Origin: Symsagittifera roscoffensis
Lineage: Eukaryota; Xenacoelomorpha; Acoela; Convolutidae
NCBI RefSeq assembly: GCF_963678635.1
Contig: NC_087063.1
Span: 81,765,574 to 81,829,573, forward strand
Length of the DNA stretch: 64,000 bases
Direction of reading: 5' to 3'
Shown: positions 12,041 through 47,400 of the stretch, one piece after another
How positions within the stretch are numbered: the first letter of the stretch is position 1
Layout: the number at the start of each line of letters is the position of its first letter
Notes under the pieces: model-generated
Told to the model about the DNA's origin: nothing
Database searches by the model: none
Seen by the model: only the letters and a program-made list of their open reading frames with translations
Made by a program: the position numbers and the translations under genes

Positions 12041-14639
12041 ATAGAAACAAACTTATAAAATCTATAGCATCAGAGAGCTGCTCAAAAATGAGTTTTAGCT
12101 TGATCTTCTTTGATCGTTTCGTTATTGAACTTAGAGAAAAATTCAAAAAGAAAAAATATAGAAAGAGATAGCGTATCAGGTAGAATGTCCATTAAAATCT
12201 TTATTTTTGAAATAGACAAGTTTTTTTTCTTTTTTCCTTCATGAAATCTGAATTTGAAAACATGTTGCCCTCTTTTTGGTCCTACTTTTTTGAAAAGTAC
12301 AATTAACAGACTCTCGCATTTAGACAAAGCTTGATAAATCAAAAAAAATTTTATAGAATGTGAGATACCAGAAAACAGCTAATAGAACTTTTTTCCTAGC
12401 TTTTTCACATCCTACAATTTTTGACACTTATTGGGAAAAATAGATTAAGCCAATTCCCCATTTTTTGCTCTGAAAATTACACAAAATTTGAAAAATAGAA
12501 ACAAACTCACAAAATCTATAGCATCAGAGAGCTGCTCATAAATCAATTTTAGCTTTATCTTCTTTGATCGTTTCGTTATCAAATTTAGAAAGAAATTAAA
12601 AAAGAAAAAGACTAGAAAGAGATAGTGTATCAGGTGGAATGTCCATTGAAAACCTTTTTTTTGAAATAGACAAGTTTTTGCACTAGATTTGCACCCCTTT
12701 GTTTCCTAGTACGACAGAAAAAAAACCATAGCTAATCGTTGAAAAGAAAATTTAGGTTAATTTAAATTTTTTAATTTTTTTGATTTTCCTTTTTCATCCA
12801 AAAAATTCACAAGTCAACTTTCACTTTACCAATTATTCATTTCAATGGTTTGCCCTGTCATAGAAGAACAGAAATGGTCCTCATAAGCAAGCGTCTATCT
12901 TTATCAGATAAAAATTATCGGGTTCAGAACTTGAATTAGTCAAAATCTTACGTATAGAAAAAAAAACGAAAATTTCATACATAATATTTTTTTCAAAATT
13001 ACTCAGATAAATTTTTTTTATTCCAAACTAAAAAGTTTGACGCTTTGAACCTATGGTTTTGTGCAAATCAACCGATTTGCTCCTGTTAGATTATAAAATT
13101 TTTATTATATAAGCAGTTCAAAAAACCAAAGTCTAAAAAATTAAAATTTACCATGAGGTAGTTGTTCTTAAGGAAAAATAATGCGTTGTTAGCGATGGTT
13201 TTGCGATTGGTTCTGGGAGGCTGCTGAAAATTAAAACTTTTCAATTTTCATCTCGGTTCACGATTTAGACAACCAAGGGAGAAATCACCTTTTCGGAAAA
13301 AAAAACATCTCTAGAGCTTCTCAAAGGTATTTCATTGTGTTATAACCCAGGTTTGATCTATTAGAAGCTTTCATTGGACAGTTTGAGTCAAAAACTCAGA
13401 GTTTTTTTTTCAGTTTTTCATTTTTTATTTTTTTTGATTTTTTCAAAAATTCACATAATTTTTTGAAGAGTTTTTTACATCTCACTTTATAATCGAAATA
13501 AAAAACAAGCTAAGGTACTCAAGATTAGAAAAAAGTGCCACCAAATGAGCACTCAGGTTTTCCAGTTAGTTCCGAATATAAAGTAGATTGATTCATACTA
13601 AAACACGACTCATGCTGGCTTGCTCTTGTAATGTTTTTTTTTCAAGTAGATATTTCAGTCATGTGCAAATTTTTTGATAGTTTTGTTTTTGGGGATAAAT
13701 TTGGGAGGTTTTGAAACAAAAATGCGTTTTTTATGCGCGTTTTCTGCAGAAAAGTTTCAAAAAATTCCCTAGTTTTGAGTCTCGCATTGAGAAAGTATAG
13801 TCTCAAAGTTCTTTGAGATCAAAAAGTTTCTTTCAGGAAATCTGAATTTTAAAACATGTTGCCCTCTTTTTGGCCCTACTTTTTTGAAAAGTACAATTAA
13901 CAGACTATCGCATTTAGACAAACTAAGCTTGATAAATCAAAATTTTTTTATAGAATGTGAGATACCAGAAAACAGCTAATAGAACTTTTTTCCTAGCTTT
14001 TTCACATCCTACATTTTGTGAGACTTATTGGGAAAAATAGATTAAGCCAATTAGAAAGAATTGAAGGTCTACTTGGAACAAATTAGTTCAACCACAAGTA
14101 TTACTAAGGATTTCCTTAACAGGACTGGCTATTATAATCGAAAAGGAAAACAAGATTATGATTAAATCGATTTTAATTACCTTCAACCCATGCTTGCGCT
14201 TAAATAAATTGAAAGACCCAACCCTAAGCTAAAATTCAGTTTTGACTTTTCCTTTCTCAACTTCAACAGTTCTTGATTGAAAGAAACAAAACCTATATCT
14301 CGAAATTGAATATATGAAAAAATCAGTAACGAAACAAGGTCTAACTCTTCAACATTTTTTGCAAAAGTCGAACAAAAATCATTGAAACAAATTTTTAATG
14401 AACTGAAATTTTTAATTTATTCAGTCTAGAAACTGTTTAGTAGCAAGGATCAAATGATTAAAAGATTTCTCATGAAAGCTTTCACTGATAAATTTCTCTT
14501 TTTCTATTAACTCTGTGGAACTAAAAAAACTTGCATCCGATTTCGTAAAATTTCATTCGATGAGAGTAATGGTTGAACGGTTAATTTCTAGTTTTTTTTC
14601 TAGTTTTTTTACATCCTACATTTTTTGAAACTTATTGAA
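12041..14639. repeat. Large mosaic repeat, unit 2 (rearranged)
   Basis: Second unit. It starts with a partial B (about 12045-12230), then the end of A (12240-12440), then a full B (from 12449) and C (13193). Where units 1 and 3 continue with a stretch starting GCTTGCCCTGGCATAGGAGAAC (10996; 15579), unit 2 switches at about 13515 into a copy of segment A (13520-14050). It then jumps at the shared word CCAATT/GAATT (about 14048-14062) straight into D. This is direct evidence of exchange between units at short shared words. Confidence 0.75.
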
Positions 14640-16575
14640 AAAAAGATTAGGCCAATTCCCCATCTTTTGCTCTGAAATCTACACAAAATTTGAAAAATAG
14701 AAACAAACTCACAAAATCTATAGCATCAGAGAGCTGCTCATAAATCAATTCTAGCTTGATCTTTTTTGATCGTTTCGTTATCAAACGTAGGGAGAAATTT
14801 AAAAAGAAAAATGTAGAAAGAGATAGTGTATCAGGTGGAATGTCCATTGAAAACCTTATTTTTGAAATAGACAAGTTTTTGCACTAGATTAGTTCTTGGA
14901 CCCCTTTGTTTCCTAGTACGACAGAAACAACTCATATCTAACCATTGGAAATAAAATTTTAGGTTAAGTTTATTTTTTGAAATTTTTGGTTTTTTTTATT
15001 TTTCATCCCAAAAAAATTAACAAGTCATTTTTGACTTTACCAAATTTTCATTTCAATGGCTTGCTTTACCATAGAAGAACAGGAATAGTCCTCATAAGCA
15101 AGCGTCTATTTTTATCAGATCAAAAATTATCGGGTTCAGAACCTTGAATTAGTCAAAATCTTACGTATAGAAAAAATGAAAATTTCAAAAAAATTATTTT
15201 TTCAAAAAACAATCAGCAAAATCTTTAAGCAAAAATAATGCGTTTTTTGCGATGGTTTTGCGATTGGTTCCGGGAGGCTGCTGGAAATTAAAAGTTTTCA
15301 ATTTTCATCTCAGTTCACGATTTACACACCCAGGGTAAAAAATCACCTTTTCGAAAAAAAAACATCTCTAGAGCTTCCTAAAGGTATTTCATTGTGTTAT
15401 AACCCATGTTTGATCTATTAGAAGCTTTCATTGGACAGTTTGAGTCAAAAACTCAGTTTTTTTCAGTTTTTCATTTTTTGTGTTTTTTTTTTTGATTTTT
15501 TCAAAAAATCACATAATTTTTTGAAGAGTTTTTACAATCTCAGTTTATAATCGAAATAAAAAAACTAGCTAGGGTACTGGCTTGCCCTGGCATAGGAGAA
15601 CAGAAAAAGGCCGTTTAAACAGTTGTGTATCTTAATCACATCAAAGTTATCGGATTCGGGGCCTCGAATTAGTTGAAATCTCATTTTCAGAAAAATAGGA
15701 ATTTGTTAAAAAATATATTATTTTTATTTATTTCAAATTTTGACATAGCAGTTTCACAAATTTTTCTTATGTCAAACTATGCTTCAACTGAAATAAAAAT
15801 TAGGCTGTTGGCTCTCCCTACCTTAGAAGAACGAAAAAGGTCATATTAGTAGACCTTCTATCTTGTTCACAACAAAAATTTATAGGCTCAGAACTGCATA
15901 TAAAACGTTACCAGCAACCCTGAAATTTTTCTTTTCCCCCTACATTTAATGGCGGTGGTTAAAAACGTTTCGCATTAAATACCCTCTAAACTTAGTCACT
16001 TTAATCCAAATCTATGAATCCCTAGATTTATTAGGAAGAATTAAAAGTCTACTTGAAACGAATTAGTTTAACCACAAGTACTAGTAAAGATTTCTTTAAC
16101 AGGACTGGCTATTATAATCGAAAAGTAAAACAAAATTATGATGAAACCGATATTAATCACCTTCAACCCATGCTTGCGCTTAAATAATTTTAAAGACCCA
16201 ACCTTAAACTAAAGTTCACTTTTGACTTTTGCTTTCTCAACTTCAACAGTTTTTGATTGAAAGAAACAAAACCTATATCTCGAAATTGAATATATGAAAA
16301 ACTTATTAAACGAAACAAGGTCTAGCTCATCAACTTTTTCTGCAAAATCTGAACAAAAATTATCAAAATAGTTTTTAATTGAACTAAAATTTTCAAGTTA
16401 TTCAGTTTAGAAATTGTTCAGTAGCAAGGATCAAATCATTGAGATTTTTCTCCTGAAAGTTTTCACCGATAAAATTCTCTTTTTCTATTAACTCTGTGGA
16501 AATAAAAAAAAACTTGCATCCGATTTTGTAAAATTTCTTTCATTCGATGAGAGTAATGGTTGAACGGTTAATTTC
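14640..16575. repeat. Large mosaic repeat, unit 3
   Basis: Third unit, in the order B (14651), C (15249), the GCTTGCCCTGGC stretch (about 15579) and D (about 16035-16575). It has an internal deletion near 15220-15235: the roughly 150-bp stretch between the lysine-rich word and GCAAAAATAATGCG seen in unit 1 (10500-10660) is missing. Similarity to the other units stops sharply at about 16576, after TGAACGGTTAATTTCT. Confidence 0.75.
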
Positions 16576-16826
16576 TTGTAACAGGTGCTTTTTCAAAATA
16601 TGTCCAGAAAATGGATTTTGGTCTTTTGGAAGCCAAAAAGTGAGAAAATCGTTAAATATTTTAGACATTTTGAGGTATGAGTACTCAGGCTTCCAAGACC
16701 GTTCAAGTAGCTGGTCAATTACCGTCAACCGTGCATAGTCATGCAAGAATGTTAACAAGCCAGCCGAAGGTTCATGTAGGTCATCAAGCACTATTTGTTG
16801 CGGGGCTCGAGGGTGGCCGCACGAAG
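16576..16826. other. Unique stretch with an unexplained open frame (-)
   Basis: Just outside the big repeat, the - strand is open across 16576-16800, with words such as HEPSAGLLTFLHDYARL that look less AT-biased than chance frames nearby. I recognise no family, and no clear splice donor follows it. It could be a fossil exon or transposon fragment; I do not call it a gene. Confidence 0.3.
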
Positions 16827-16968
16827 TGACCCACAAAGCATGTTATGCCTTGTGCTCAATGATGTTTTTGGAGTGCACTATGCCCGAAAAACATCATTGA
16901 CCCACAAAGCATGTTATGTCTTGTGCTCAATGATGTTTTTTGGAGTGCACTATGCCCGAAAGATAGTA
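16827..16968 (+). repeat. Two-copy tandem repeat, 71-bp unit
   Basis: Two direct copies begin at 16827 and 16898 (TGACCCACAAAGCATGTTAT). They share the words TTGTGCTCAATGATGTTTTT and GGAGTGCACTATGCCCGAAA and differ at only a few positions. This is a recent local duplication. Confidence 0.9.
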
Positions 16969-18463
16969 TTGATTTGAAAAAAAAAAGGTTGGTAGGCAAC
17001 TTGCCACCCTTTTAGAGTCAAACTTTTTGTGTTTCAGAACTCCTCAGTAAAGATCAGGGAGACTTAATCTGGCTCGACTGATTTACAACCAATGCAGTAG
17101 GCTGAAACCAACATCAATTTATGAGTTGAGGCTATTTACGAAAAACTATGGCGGATACTTTAAAAATCAGCCCCGTGAAACAGATCACTTTCGATAGCGT
17201 TTTTTAATTGGATTGAATCATAAGACTTGATCCCATGGGTTATAATAAGGGTGATTTTGATCCCAGTCCCAAAATAGCAACTTCCGGAGCCTTGAGTGAT
17301 TAACATGGAAAATCGATCCTCAGAATTGTACAATAATTCCAATTCTTTTGAATGTTCATCACTCGTTCCCAATCTGTTCATCACTCGGGTCAAATGTGAG
17401 GTCAATAAATGTAGGCTTCAAGTGTCAAAAAATTTATTTCACATGTTTTTGTACCTCAATCATTCTGTAGTTTAGACAAGTTTCAACATGGTTCGCTCAG
17501 ACGTGGAACGTTAGAATTGGCACAGCTTGAGGGCCACTACCAAAACATTCTGAAAACAAGAAAACTCCTCACAATTTGCAATACCTAGAACACACCAAAC
17601 GCCGATGAAAACAGGGCAGGGAACCTATTGCAGTTTGTTTTTTTATAAGACATTGTATGATTGATCCATTAAAAAGGAATCAACAGAAAACTCAGCTTGT
17701 CTGAAAATCATGATCAAATAAAACATTCCAAGGTCAATAATTTACAATTGCTGTCCAAAAAAAATCATAAAATTTTGACTTTAATTTAAAGTTCCGCCAC
17801 GAAATTGAGCATGTCCAGCCCGATTGGATAATTTGATTTCCAAATTCAGGTTGAAACTTCCACTCATGTTGAGCGACAGGCATACTTTTTTGCTGGAATG
17901 CCCTGAATATCATTCAAAATTATCTGAATTTCGTATAATAAAAATTAACAGACAGATATTTTTCCGCATTGTGAACAAAAACATCTTTAAAGGGTCATAT
18001 TCAATGTTTTTTTGTCAGCCAAATTAACGTGGTCTGTAATTTCTGAGACCCAGACAGGGTCTTCAATAGTTTTTGCACGCCGTGACATGTCTATCGACCT
18101 TTTATTTAATAGACGCTATTAACTAGGCGTCAAGCGAGGCGGCACAAAACGCGTAGAATTATTGATCTTGTTTTGGACATTTATTCATTTTGTAGATTTA
18201 ACTATCTTGTTCTGGCCGTAGAACTTTACAACTTTTTGAGAGTGGTCAAAGCCACCAAAGTAAAAATAGCTTTTTAGTTTCACGTTCTATAACAGCTTTT
18301 ATCCTTACACAACCTTACATAAATTTAAATTTGACACTAGCGGTTGATTATTTGTTTCCGCATTCCTTGCATTTCCTGTTGTCAAAGAGGATTTTTGCGA
18401 AACGTTTTCTCTGAAATAAATACTTTTAGAACAGTTTTAATATTGATTTTATTCCGCTTGTAG
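16969..18463. other. No recognisable gene
   Basis: AT-rich to moderate composition with short open frames only. I found no family motifs, RNA genes or repeats. Confidence 0.5.
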
Positions 18464-18620
18464 TATATTCCAAACATTTTCCCCATGAAGTTAACATACC
18501 CAACAAAATCCTTGAATGCGTTTTCAAATTTGTTTTTTGTTATATATTCCAAACATTTTCCCCATGAAGTTAACATACCCAAAAAAATCCTTGAATGCGT
18601 TTTCAAATTTTTTTTTCATG
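18464..18620 (+). repeat. Two-copy tandem repeat, 79-bp unit
   Basis: Direct copies begin at 18464 and 18543 with TATATTCCAAACATTTTCCC and share CATGAAGTTAACATACCCAA. They are nearly identical, so the duplication is recent. An open frame at 18382-18606 (-) exists only because the repeat is read twice. Confidence 0.9.
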
Positions 18621-21600
18621 CAACTTAATCAATTTGAACAATTCTGGGACTTAAGCTGTGATTTTTTTTAATACACAATTGGTTCTCCCTTTTCTCTGAA
18701 AATTAATGCCTTTAACAAACATTATAATTTATAATTCATAATGCTGCAAAACAACTAGCCATTCCATGTATTAACTCTCACATGTTGTTCTAGTTTTCTG
18801 GAGGGTTACCACAGTAAATTTTATCTTTTTTGGGTGCATTTGTTCCTTTTTTTGAGTACAATTTTCGGCAGAATGACACAGTTTCCGAAATTATTACTTT
18901 GACATAGTGGAGTTTATTCTGCGTATGTGTGTTTCGATGAAAGACTTAAAAAATGCAGCAAAAACATGCTCGAAGCTTCGCATATAAAGAGGTAGCGGTC
19001 TTAAAACTAAATTCCGTCTATGATCGGTAATTTTAAAAAACAAAAAACTAGAAACAAAACAGATTTCAGTGAAACTGTTACAAAAGTCAATTGAAACTGT
19101 TTCCGTAAAACCATTCGTTAGCTTTAGAAATTCGTAAGCAAAAATTCAAATCTAATTAGAACCTTTTTTTTCAAAAAATTTGATGATTCACAAAAACCTA
19201 TTGCTTTACCAGTTTTTCGATTCATATTTAAACTTCAGTTCTCTGTGGGTCAGCTTGTTCAAGACCGTTTAGGACACATAAAAGTTATAGTAGATCTAGT
19301 TTTTTGGGTTTACATGATGATTTTAATATGTTTCCTAGTAGTAAAGTAAAAAGATCCTACCTTAAAAAATTACCAATATTGGGGCTCTGCAATTTCTTGG
19401 GGTTGTTATATTCAGAAAAACGTTTTTTTTACATTTCAAATATTTTAGACTGAGCGAATCTCGCAGCGTTTTCTGTTGGCTTGTTTTTCAATTATTTTTT
19501 GTCTGGTATTTTTCATAATACAAATTTGTGTAACTTTCGTCCAAAATCACACAACGATAGAAAACAAAACTTAGTCTATAACAATTGAATGAGATCACAA
19601 TTGGATGCTCAGTCCCTATGCAAGGCAAATGAACAGTCTCTATTCGATGGTAGCTCAAAATATGTTTGGTAATACGGGTCGTCAACTGTGTTATCGCTTA
19701 CACTCTGGTGGGCAAACTGTCTTGATTAATCTATCTTTGAGACATAGAAAGCCATGGATGGGTCTAGTATCTCCACGCCACAGGAGCTCTGCTGAAGAAG
19801 AATTAAAAACAATGTTTGTGCTTTTTTAAAGGATATGGGCTTTGGTTGTCTCAGATTGAAATACTTTTTCCAAACAATTCAAAATCAGTTGATTTTATTG
19901 ATCAGCCAACAAAAAAACGATTAGAAAATTTTTTTTTCTAAGCATTCCTCGTCAGCACCTCCATCGTTAATTCTACTATTCTTCGTCACCACCTCTAACA
20001 TTGACCCAAACAAAAATTAATAACCAAACCGCGCCTCCGAGTTAAAAAGTTCCATTTTTCATAGTTTTCTTCAGTTGGTCACCGTATTCTCAGGCAATTA
20101 ACAAGCACTCTCTCAATCCGACAAGGGCAGAGCTCAGTAATCAGTAGAGTCACCAGAGCTCAGCACGTCCCTGATGATTTGTGCGTCAGTACTTACTCAC
20201 AAATCATTGACTAGTTTAGTGCTTATTACAGCTTGGTAAAAGTTTCGATAGTCTGTAAAAAACCATATAACATCAGGCCAACTAAATAATTAAGAATGGA
20301 CTTCATATAGATAATATCATCTGGCAGCGACACGAATAAATAGCAATATCCCGCTACTGAACTGGTTATTTTTCTTTTGCGAATAATTGATAGCTATGAT
20401 AACACAACAGCCGAGCGTGGTTCGTTAATTTACAAAGTACGAAAATGCTTCCATCAACAAAATTATTTTGGTCTGGCATAGGTTTTTCGCCCGCGTCTGT
20501 AAGTCCAGTGCGCATGCCGAAATGTGTCCTAACTTGGTGTCCTATGCCATTCAGATCAAAAACTTCCGCGCAATCATGGAGTCCTTCACACACAAGAAAG
20601 ACTTTTCATAATCACGTCGTAATGTCAGTCTGTTTTTGGTTATATCTTTTCCAGGCGTAATTTTTGTTGATCACACAATTATTATCCAGTCGTGTCTGGC
20701 ATCTTGTTTGCTTCTTTGACCTCGACGATTGCATGGAGAGCCCAGCTGAGAAGAATGATGTAATCTTATAGTTCCACCCAAAAGATAATGGGCAGGCGAG
20801 AATCCGTTCAGGTTTTGGAGATTTTTTTTCGTTGATACATCAAGATAATAAGACTTCTAGTTCCAAAACCGGATTCGACCTTAATCTTTTAAATAGCGAT
20901 TTCTCGACCACGTCATGATTACGCTCATTGCACACAACGGCTTTATAACGGCTTGCTTTGGTAGAGGTCTGCTCTTTTTACAGATACTCTGCAATAGAGT
21001 CAGGCATTCGGCCCCCATTTGCGTAGAAGGTTATCATAGGTTCTGGACCAGTCTAAGAGATCCAACAACACGAAAGAGCTTCAGAAACAGTGGCTGGGCG
21101 TTTCTTGTTGACAAAAATGTCCCCGATGGGCCTCGAAAGCAGACCTAGAGCAAAGAGAAATTTTTCAAAAGTTTTCAGGTCCAGACTGACGACTTCGTTT
21201 GTTTCAGTTCATTGTTACAATGGAAGTTCCGTTTTGATTTTTTGTTAGCGTTAACAAGTTAAATAACAGAAGCCTAAGTACTTTTTCTTAAAAAACTTCA
21301 GCTCAGTAGTGAATCTTCTAGTGTTGTTAGCACTCATTAGTTTTTTTGGTTCAGTTTTTTGCTATCCGATATCAAAAATTACGCAGGCCAATTTCAGAGA
21401 AATGCATAGGTTAAGTGGCAAATTTACATTTCGACATTTTTCTTTCTCAACATAAGCAAGCAACCAAAGTTAACAAAAACTTCACACTGCTTTTTTTTCA
21501 TATCCACAGCAAAAAATCTCTTTGAATTCGGCCTCTTGTGAAACACAAGTGCAAAAAAAACAAATTCATATTTTTTCCACCGCTGTTTTCAGACAAGCAC

Positions 21601-24600
21601 AAAAGAGAATCAGTTAAAAGCTTTTTCCGGACGCAAACAAGCACATCCCGGAAAACCCCTAAAAAACCAGTAAATTTTTATCTGAATACTGGAAACGTTC
21701 CAGATCAGGACTTTTGACAGACCTTATTATGACAAGATCAGATCTGGATCCATAGAACAACGGGCTGTGTTTTTAGCATTCTTCGCAACAGTAGAACTTC
21801 TTTACTCGCTATTTTTCTTCTTTTTTGCATCTCTGTTATCCAGATTATTTAGAGATCCCCATGTACAGGCAGTCAGACGCTCATACTTACCTGCGCATAT
21901 ACTTTTCCGTATCTACTAAGCTGAATTTTTTTTCCAAGATACTTCTTCACCTGATCAAAAACAAGTAAATTTAATTCGGGACTAATTATTTATCATAAAT
22001 AACAAACTTGCCGGAAACACCAACAATTTACACAGAACGCAACAGTCGAATACAAGGCAGAAAACAATAGAAACAAAGAGATCGAAAAAGAAGCTTCGGG
22101 ACGTGATGAACTCGTGTGATCCGAGTGTTATTTCATGACTTGAACGGGATCGGAAGATTCAGTGGCAGATTAGGGATCATTTCGACCTCTCCTGAACCGG
22201 GGAAACTAGGAGGATCAAGACGTTGTCCCCGGGAATTGCGGGATTGGATGGTCGCTGTCCAGTAGCTTTATAAAATTTTTTAGAGCAATACAATGAAAAC
22301 AACCAATTCCAAACCAACTGTTTATTTCAGAGCATGAGCAGTAGATGGCGAGGAAAAGCTCAATCCATCTTTGATGGATCCGATATGCAACTGTCAGTGA
22401 AACTGAAATACAGGTTTTTTCCCCATCTTTATCTTTGTTATGATGTTGTCGAGACCCACCTATGTTTTTATGATTTGTATGTGCTCGAAAGCTAAGTAAA
22501 TTGCGTTCGGTTGCTAGACTAGAGGTCGTGATACGTTCTTTGATCTTTATACAGATTAAAAACCTACTGTATAGATCGAGACAGCAAAAACACGTAGAAT
22601 GAAGATATCTGAGGCCAACCAGTGGCTAAAGGGGACTTTTTCTGGCTACCTGGAGGGCTCAGACTCTGCCATTATTTCTGTTTGGCTGTTTTTACTTAGT
22701 AAAAACAGAGAAATAAAGCTTCGGAGTGTTAAGTGAGAAGTCATGAACCCGCTTCTCCCGAGTCTCTGGAACCATAAATTAGTAAGGAGAAAGCGTAAAT
22801 TAAACAAAAAGATGTATAACTTAAAAAAACAAATATATTAAAACTAAAAAGAACACAACACAGCAAGAAAAACAAATAAGACCAAAATAGTAAAAGTATA
22901 AAATTACAGTTTAAGTTTTTTCTACGGGATATGTGTTTCGAACTTGAGTTTTGTTGTTTCAGGTTTCTATACATCATTGTGATTGTTAGATTAATTTTTT
23001 TGTTGTTTGTTAAGTACTTAACTGGAGTGTTGTTTGAATATTTAAGCACGTATGTAATAGTTTTGCCGGTGGTTGCAGGGTGGTGCGGCAAGCGGATAGA
23101 CGTACTCCAGACACAACAGAATTGAACACGAACAACATCTACAATGACTGCTGGGTATCCTTAGAACAGTTTTATGTCACGTTCGGCGTACTGTTGTTAT
23201 AAGCTTAGGTTGGTGGAAGGTACATTGTGACCAGTCGTTTTTTTACCCTCAATCGGTGGCGAATGTGCCAAACAAGAGTACTGATTTAAATTTTCAACTG
23301 AAAAATAGGGTGTGTTTAAAATTATTAACAACTAACAAAATATTTTTCTTTCTTTTATATAATTTGAGTTTTCCCTTTTAGAACCGAAAAAAAACCATTT
23401 TACTGCCGAAAAACAACTGAAGAATTTTGACTGGCGAAGAACCAAAAAAAAAATACAAAGAAGACTGCTTTTGACCCATTTATCATAACAAAACAATTTG
23501 GATATTCGAGTAGTTCCAAACGGAAGAAACCATCTGTGCAGTGGACTACTACGTAGCTCTTTTGTTCAAAGTTTTTCGTGATTTTTTAACTGAAATCAAT
23601 CTGCTCAAAACATTTGCGCGAGAGAGACAGCGAGCAAAATTCATGCAAAAGAGGACAACATCGGAATGTTCCAGGACCATCTCAACTAAATGAGAACTCA
23701 AAGCGACACTCTGGAAAAAGAATTTGTCTCCTGAGCCGCAAGAGGTTCCACTGTTCATCATGACCGATGGAATTTGATCCAGTGGGTTCCCCTTGTCTTT
23801 TGGGATTTGCAAAATCAGACATGGACTTCACTCCAAGTCGGAGGCAAGATAAGACCAAAAAGCGGCGTGCACATCACCGATGAGATCATATCGGATGGGA
23901 TCACGATGGGAACATCCTCAACATATGACTAACTAATGATGTCAATAGGACACATAAGAATGTTGCATATTCCAGTACCAGACTACGAAGACCCATAAAA
24001 ATGGATTTAGTGGATAAAGAAGCGCAGTATGGTCAGGAGAAACTGAGTGACAAATTAGGTGCAGTACAATTACAAGCCAAACATGAGCAAGCAGGAAAAG
24101 GTCAGACCTTTTTTTTGCCAATGGCTATCAGAGAAGGTATCTATTGCCGCTAGGTCGAAGTAGGGGAATTCAGGATGACACAGGAGATTGAACGAATCTT
24201 GAACCAACAAAATTGGACAATCTGATCAACTATGACAAATTTGAAAGCCCGATTGGATGCAAAAAACGATCGATGCGAAAAGCCGGGAAATCTGAAAATT
24301 GCATTTTACTTTAGAAATGATTAGTCAGTCGATCACGTATTGTCGTCGTAAAAAATACGTGGCTTTATAGCATTCTGAATTTCATAAACAATTGGTTATC
24401 GGCACTTTTTATAGAAAATGATTGGTATAGATTTTACGTTAAAATGATGTCATCTTAGAAAGTCAATTTTATTGAAACTCTTTTATACTACCTTATGCTT
24501 CTTGTCTAGCATTGTATAAAAAAGACCAAACCAACCGTGGTTGAAACAGAAAAACTTTTTTGCCAATAACTTAAGAAAAGCCTGCGAAATTGCAAAATTA

Positions 24601-25461
24601 AATTTACTCAACCAACACGCTAGAACTGTGCCAGCATGCTCAAAGAGCCCGTTCATAAGAAGATTATGAGCCATGCCGTTTATGCACTGAGTTGTCTATC
24701 TCACAGAGGAATCTAAATCCAGCAAATTATCCGACACCTTGGTTCCAGGATTTACGAGCATGGCCGTAAGTGGTCGAACAGTTACTGATCAATTATTTCC
24801 TTCGAGGTTCCAAACTATCATGGTGAGAAAACATTACGATAATAAGCACCGCAACTCATCCAAAACGTCACATAGCACTCAACCTTTTTGGCCATTTTAG
24901 TTGAAAAGTTTTTCCTTCCATTATTCTGATTTTCAATATTCTTTCGAGCGTTCATTTTTAGAATTTTTTAAGATGCCTGTTTTTTTATTAAAATTAAACC
25001 CCGACGGTAAAAAAAAATACTGGACAAACTTTAAGCTAAAAACAAAATAAGTAACTGAATCAAAGAAGCCATTTTGTTCATTTAAAACTTGAAAGAAAAA
25101 GCCAATATTTTCATATGGCTTAATTAAAACAGACAACAGAACAGCAAATATTCATAACTACACAAAAAGAGTAACATACCATCATTAATTTAGTTTCTTA
25201 AGAGTTATATTGCGGTTCCTCATACGAGTTTTCACGGTTCCTCGTTTTCACTCTGAGCCTATCAGCATCTTCAGGAGTAACAAATTAGTTGCGGACAGTT
25301 AAGATCATCTAGTTGTAGATTCTTATTTCATATCAGATACCTAATTGAAATGTTTCATACGTTTCACATGTCATAAATTTCATATGCCAATTGGGAGTGA
25401 TTCTTTGTATTCGAATGGAGAGTGAATCGTGACAGATAATTGGTGTCCTGTCGGTCGGTTC
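18621..25461. other. 6.8 kb without a recognisable gene, 3' of PRPF8
   Basis: No conserved protein is evident on either strand. GC content rises in patches (about 20400-20650, 20900-21150, 22095-22265 and 23520-24300) that look like old, decayed coding or transposon DNA, but I cannot name a family. At 21883-21893 the - strand carries a perfect-looking splice donor, CAG|GTAAGTAT, without an adjoining recognisable exon. The patch at 22095-22265 can form short hairpins (ACTCG/CGAGT; CTCCT/AGGAG). Confidence 0.4.
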
Positions 25462-47243
<21,782 letters not shown>

Positions 47244-47400
47244 CTTGCAGGCAGATATATCAGAATTTTATAATTCAATTACAATCGCGAAGATTGTTAC
47301 ATGTTTTATCTTTACCTTGATCTGAAAATATCGGTTAAAATTTAGTTGAACAATGGCGTGTTTTGATTTGCTTTACACCAAGACTTTAACCGAACAGGAT
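47244..47400 (-). other. Probable PRPF8 5' UTR intron and non-coding first exon
   Basis: On the - strand, CAGATCAAG|GTAAAG near 47316 is a good donor, and the base before the start ATG (47243) follows a CTGCCTGCAAG acceptor-like word. A 5' UTR intron of about 70 bp ending directly at the start codon is therefore plausible. No in-frame upstream coding similarity to Prp8 exists, which supports the chosen start. The extent of the UTR exon and the promoter cannot be read from sequence alone. Confidence 0.45.

Noticed and set aside
9924-14874. Repeated open frames on the - strand (9924-10124, 12082-12342, 14647-14874)
   Set aside because: They recur only because the underlying DNA repeat recurs; lengths and ends differ and no domain is recognisable.
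20366-21148. Protein-like open frames (20366-20593 - and 20915-21148 +)
   Set aside because: Somewhat balanced composition, but no family, splice signals or repetition support them.
21883-21893. U1 snRNA gene suggested by ATACTTACCTG
   Set aside because: Similarity to U1 ends after eleven bases; no stem-loops or Sm site follow.
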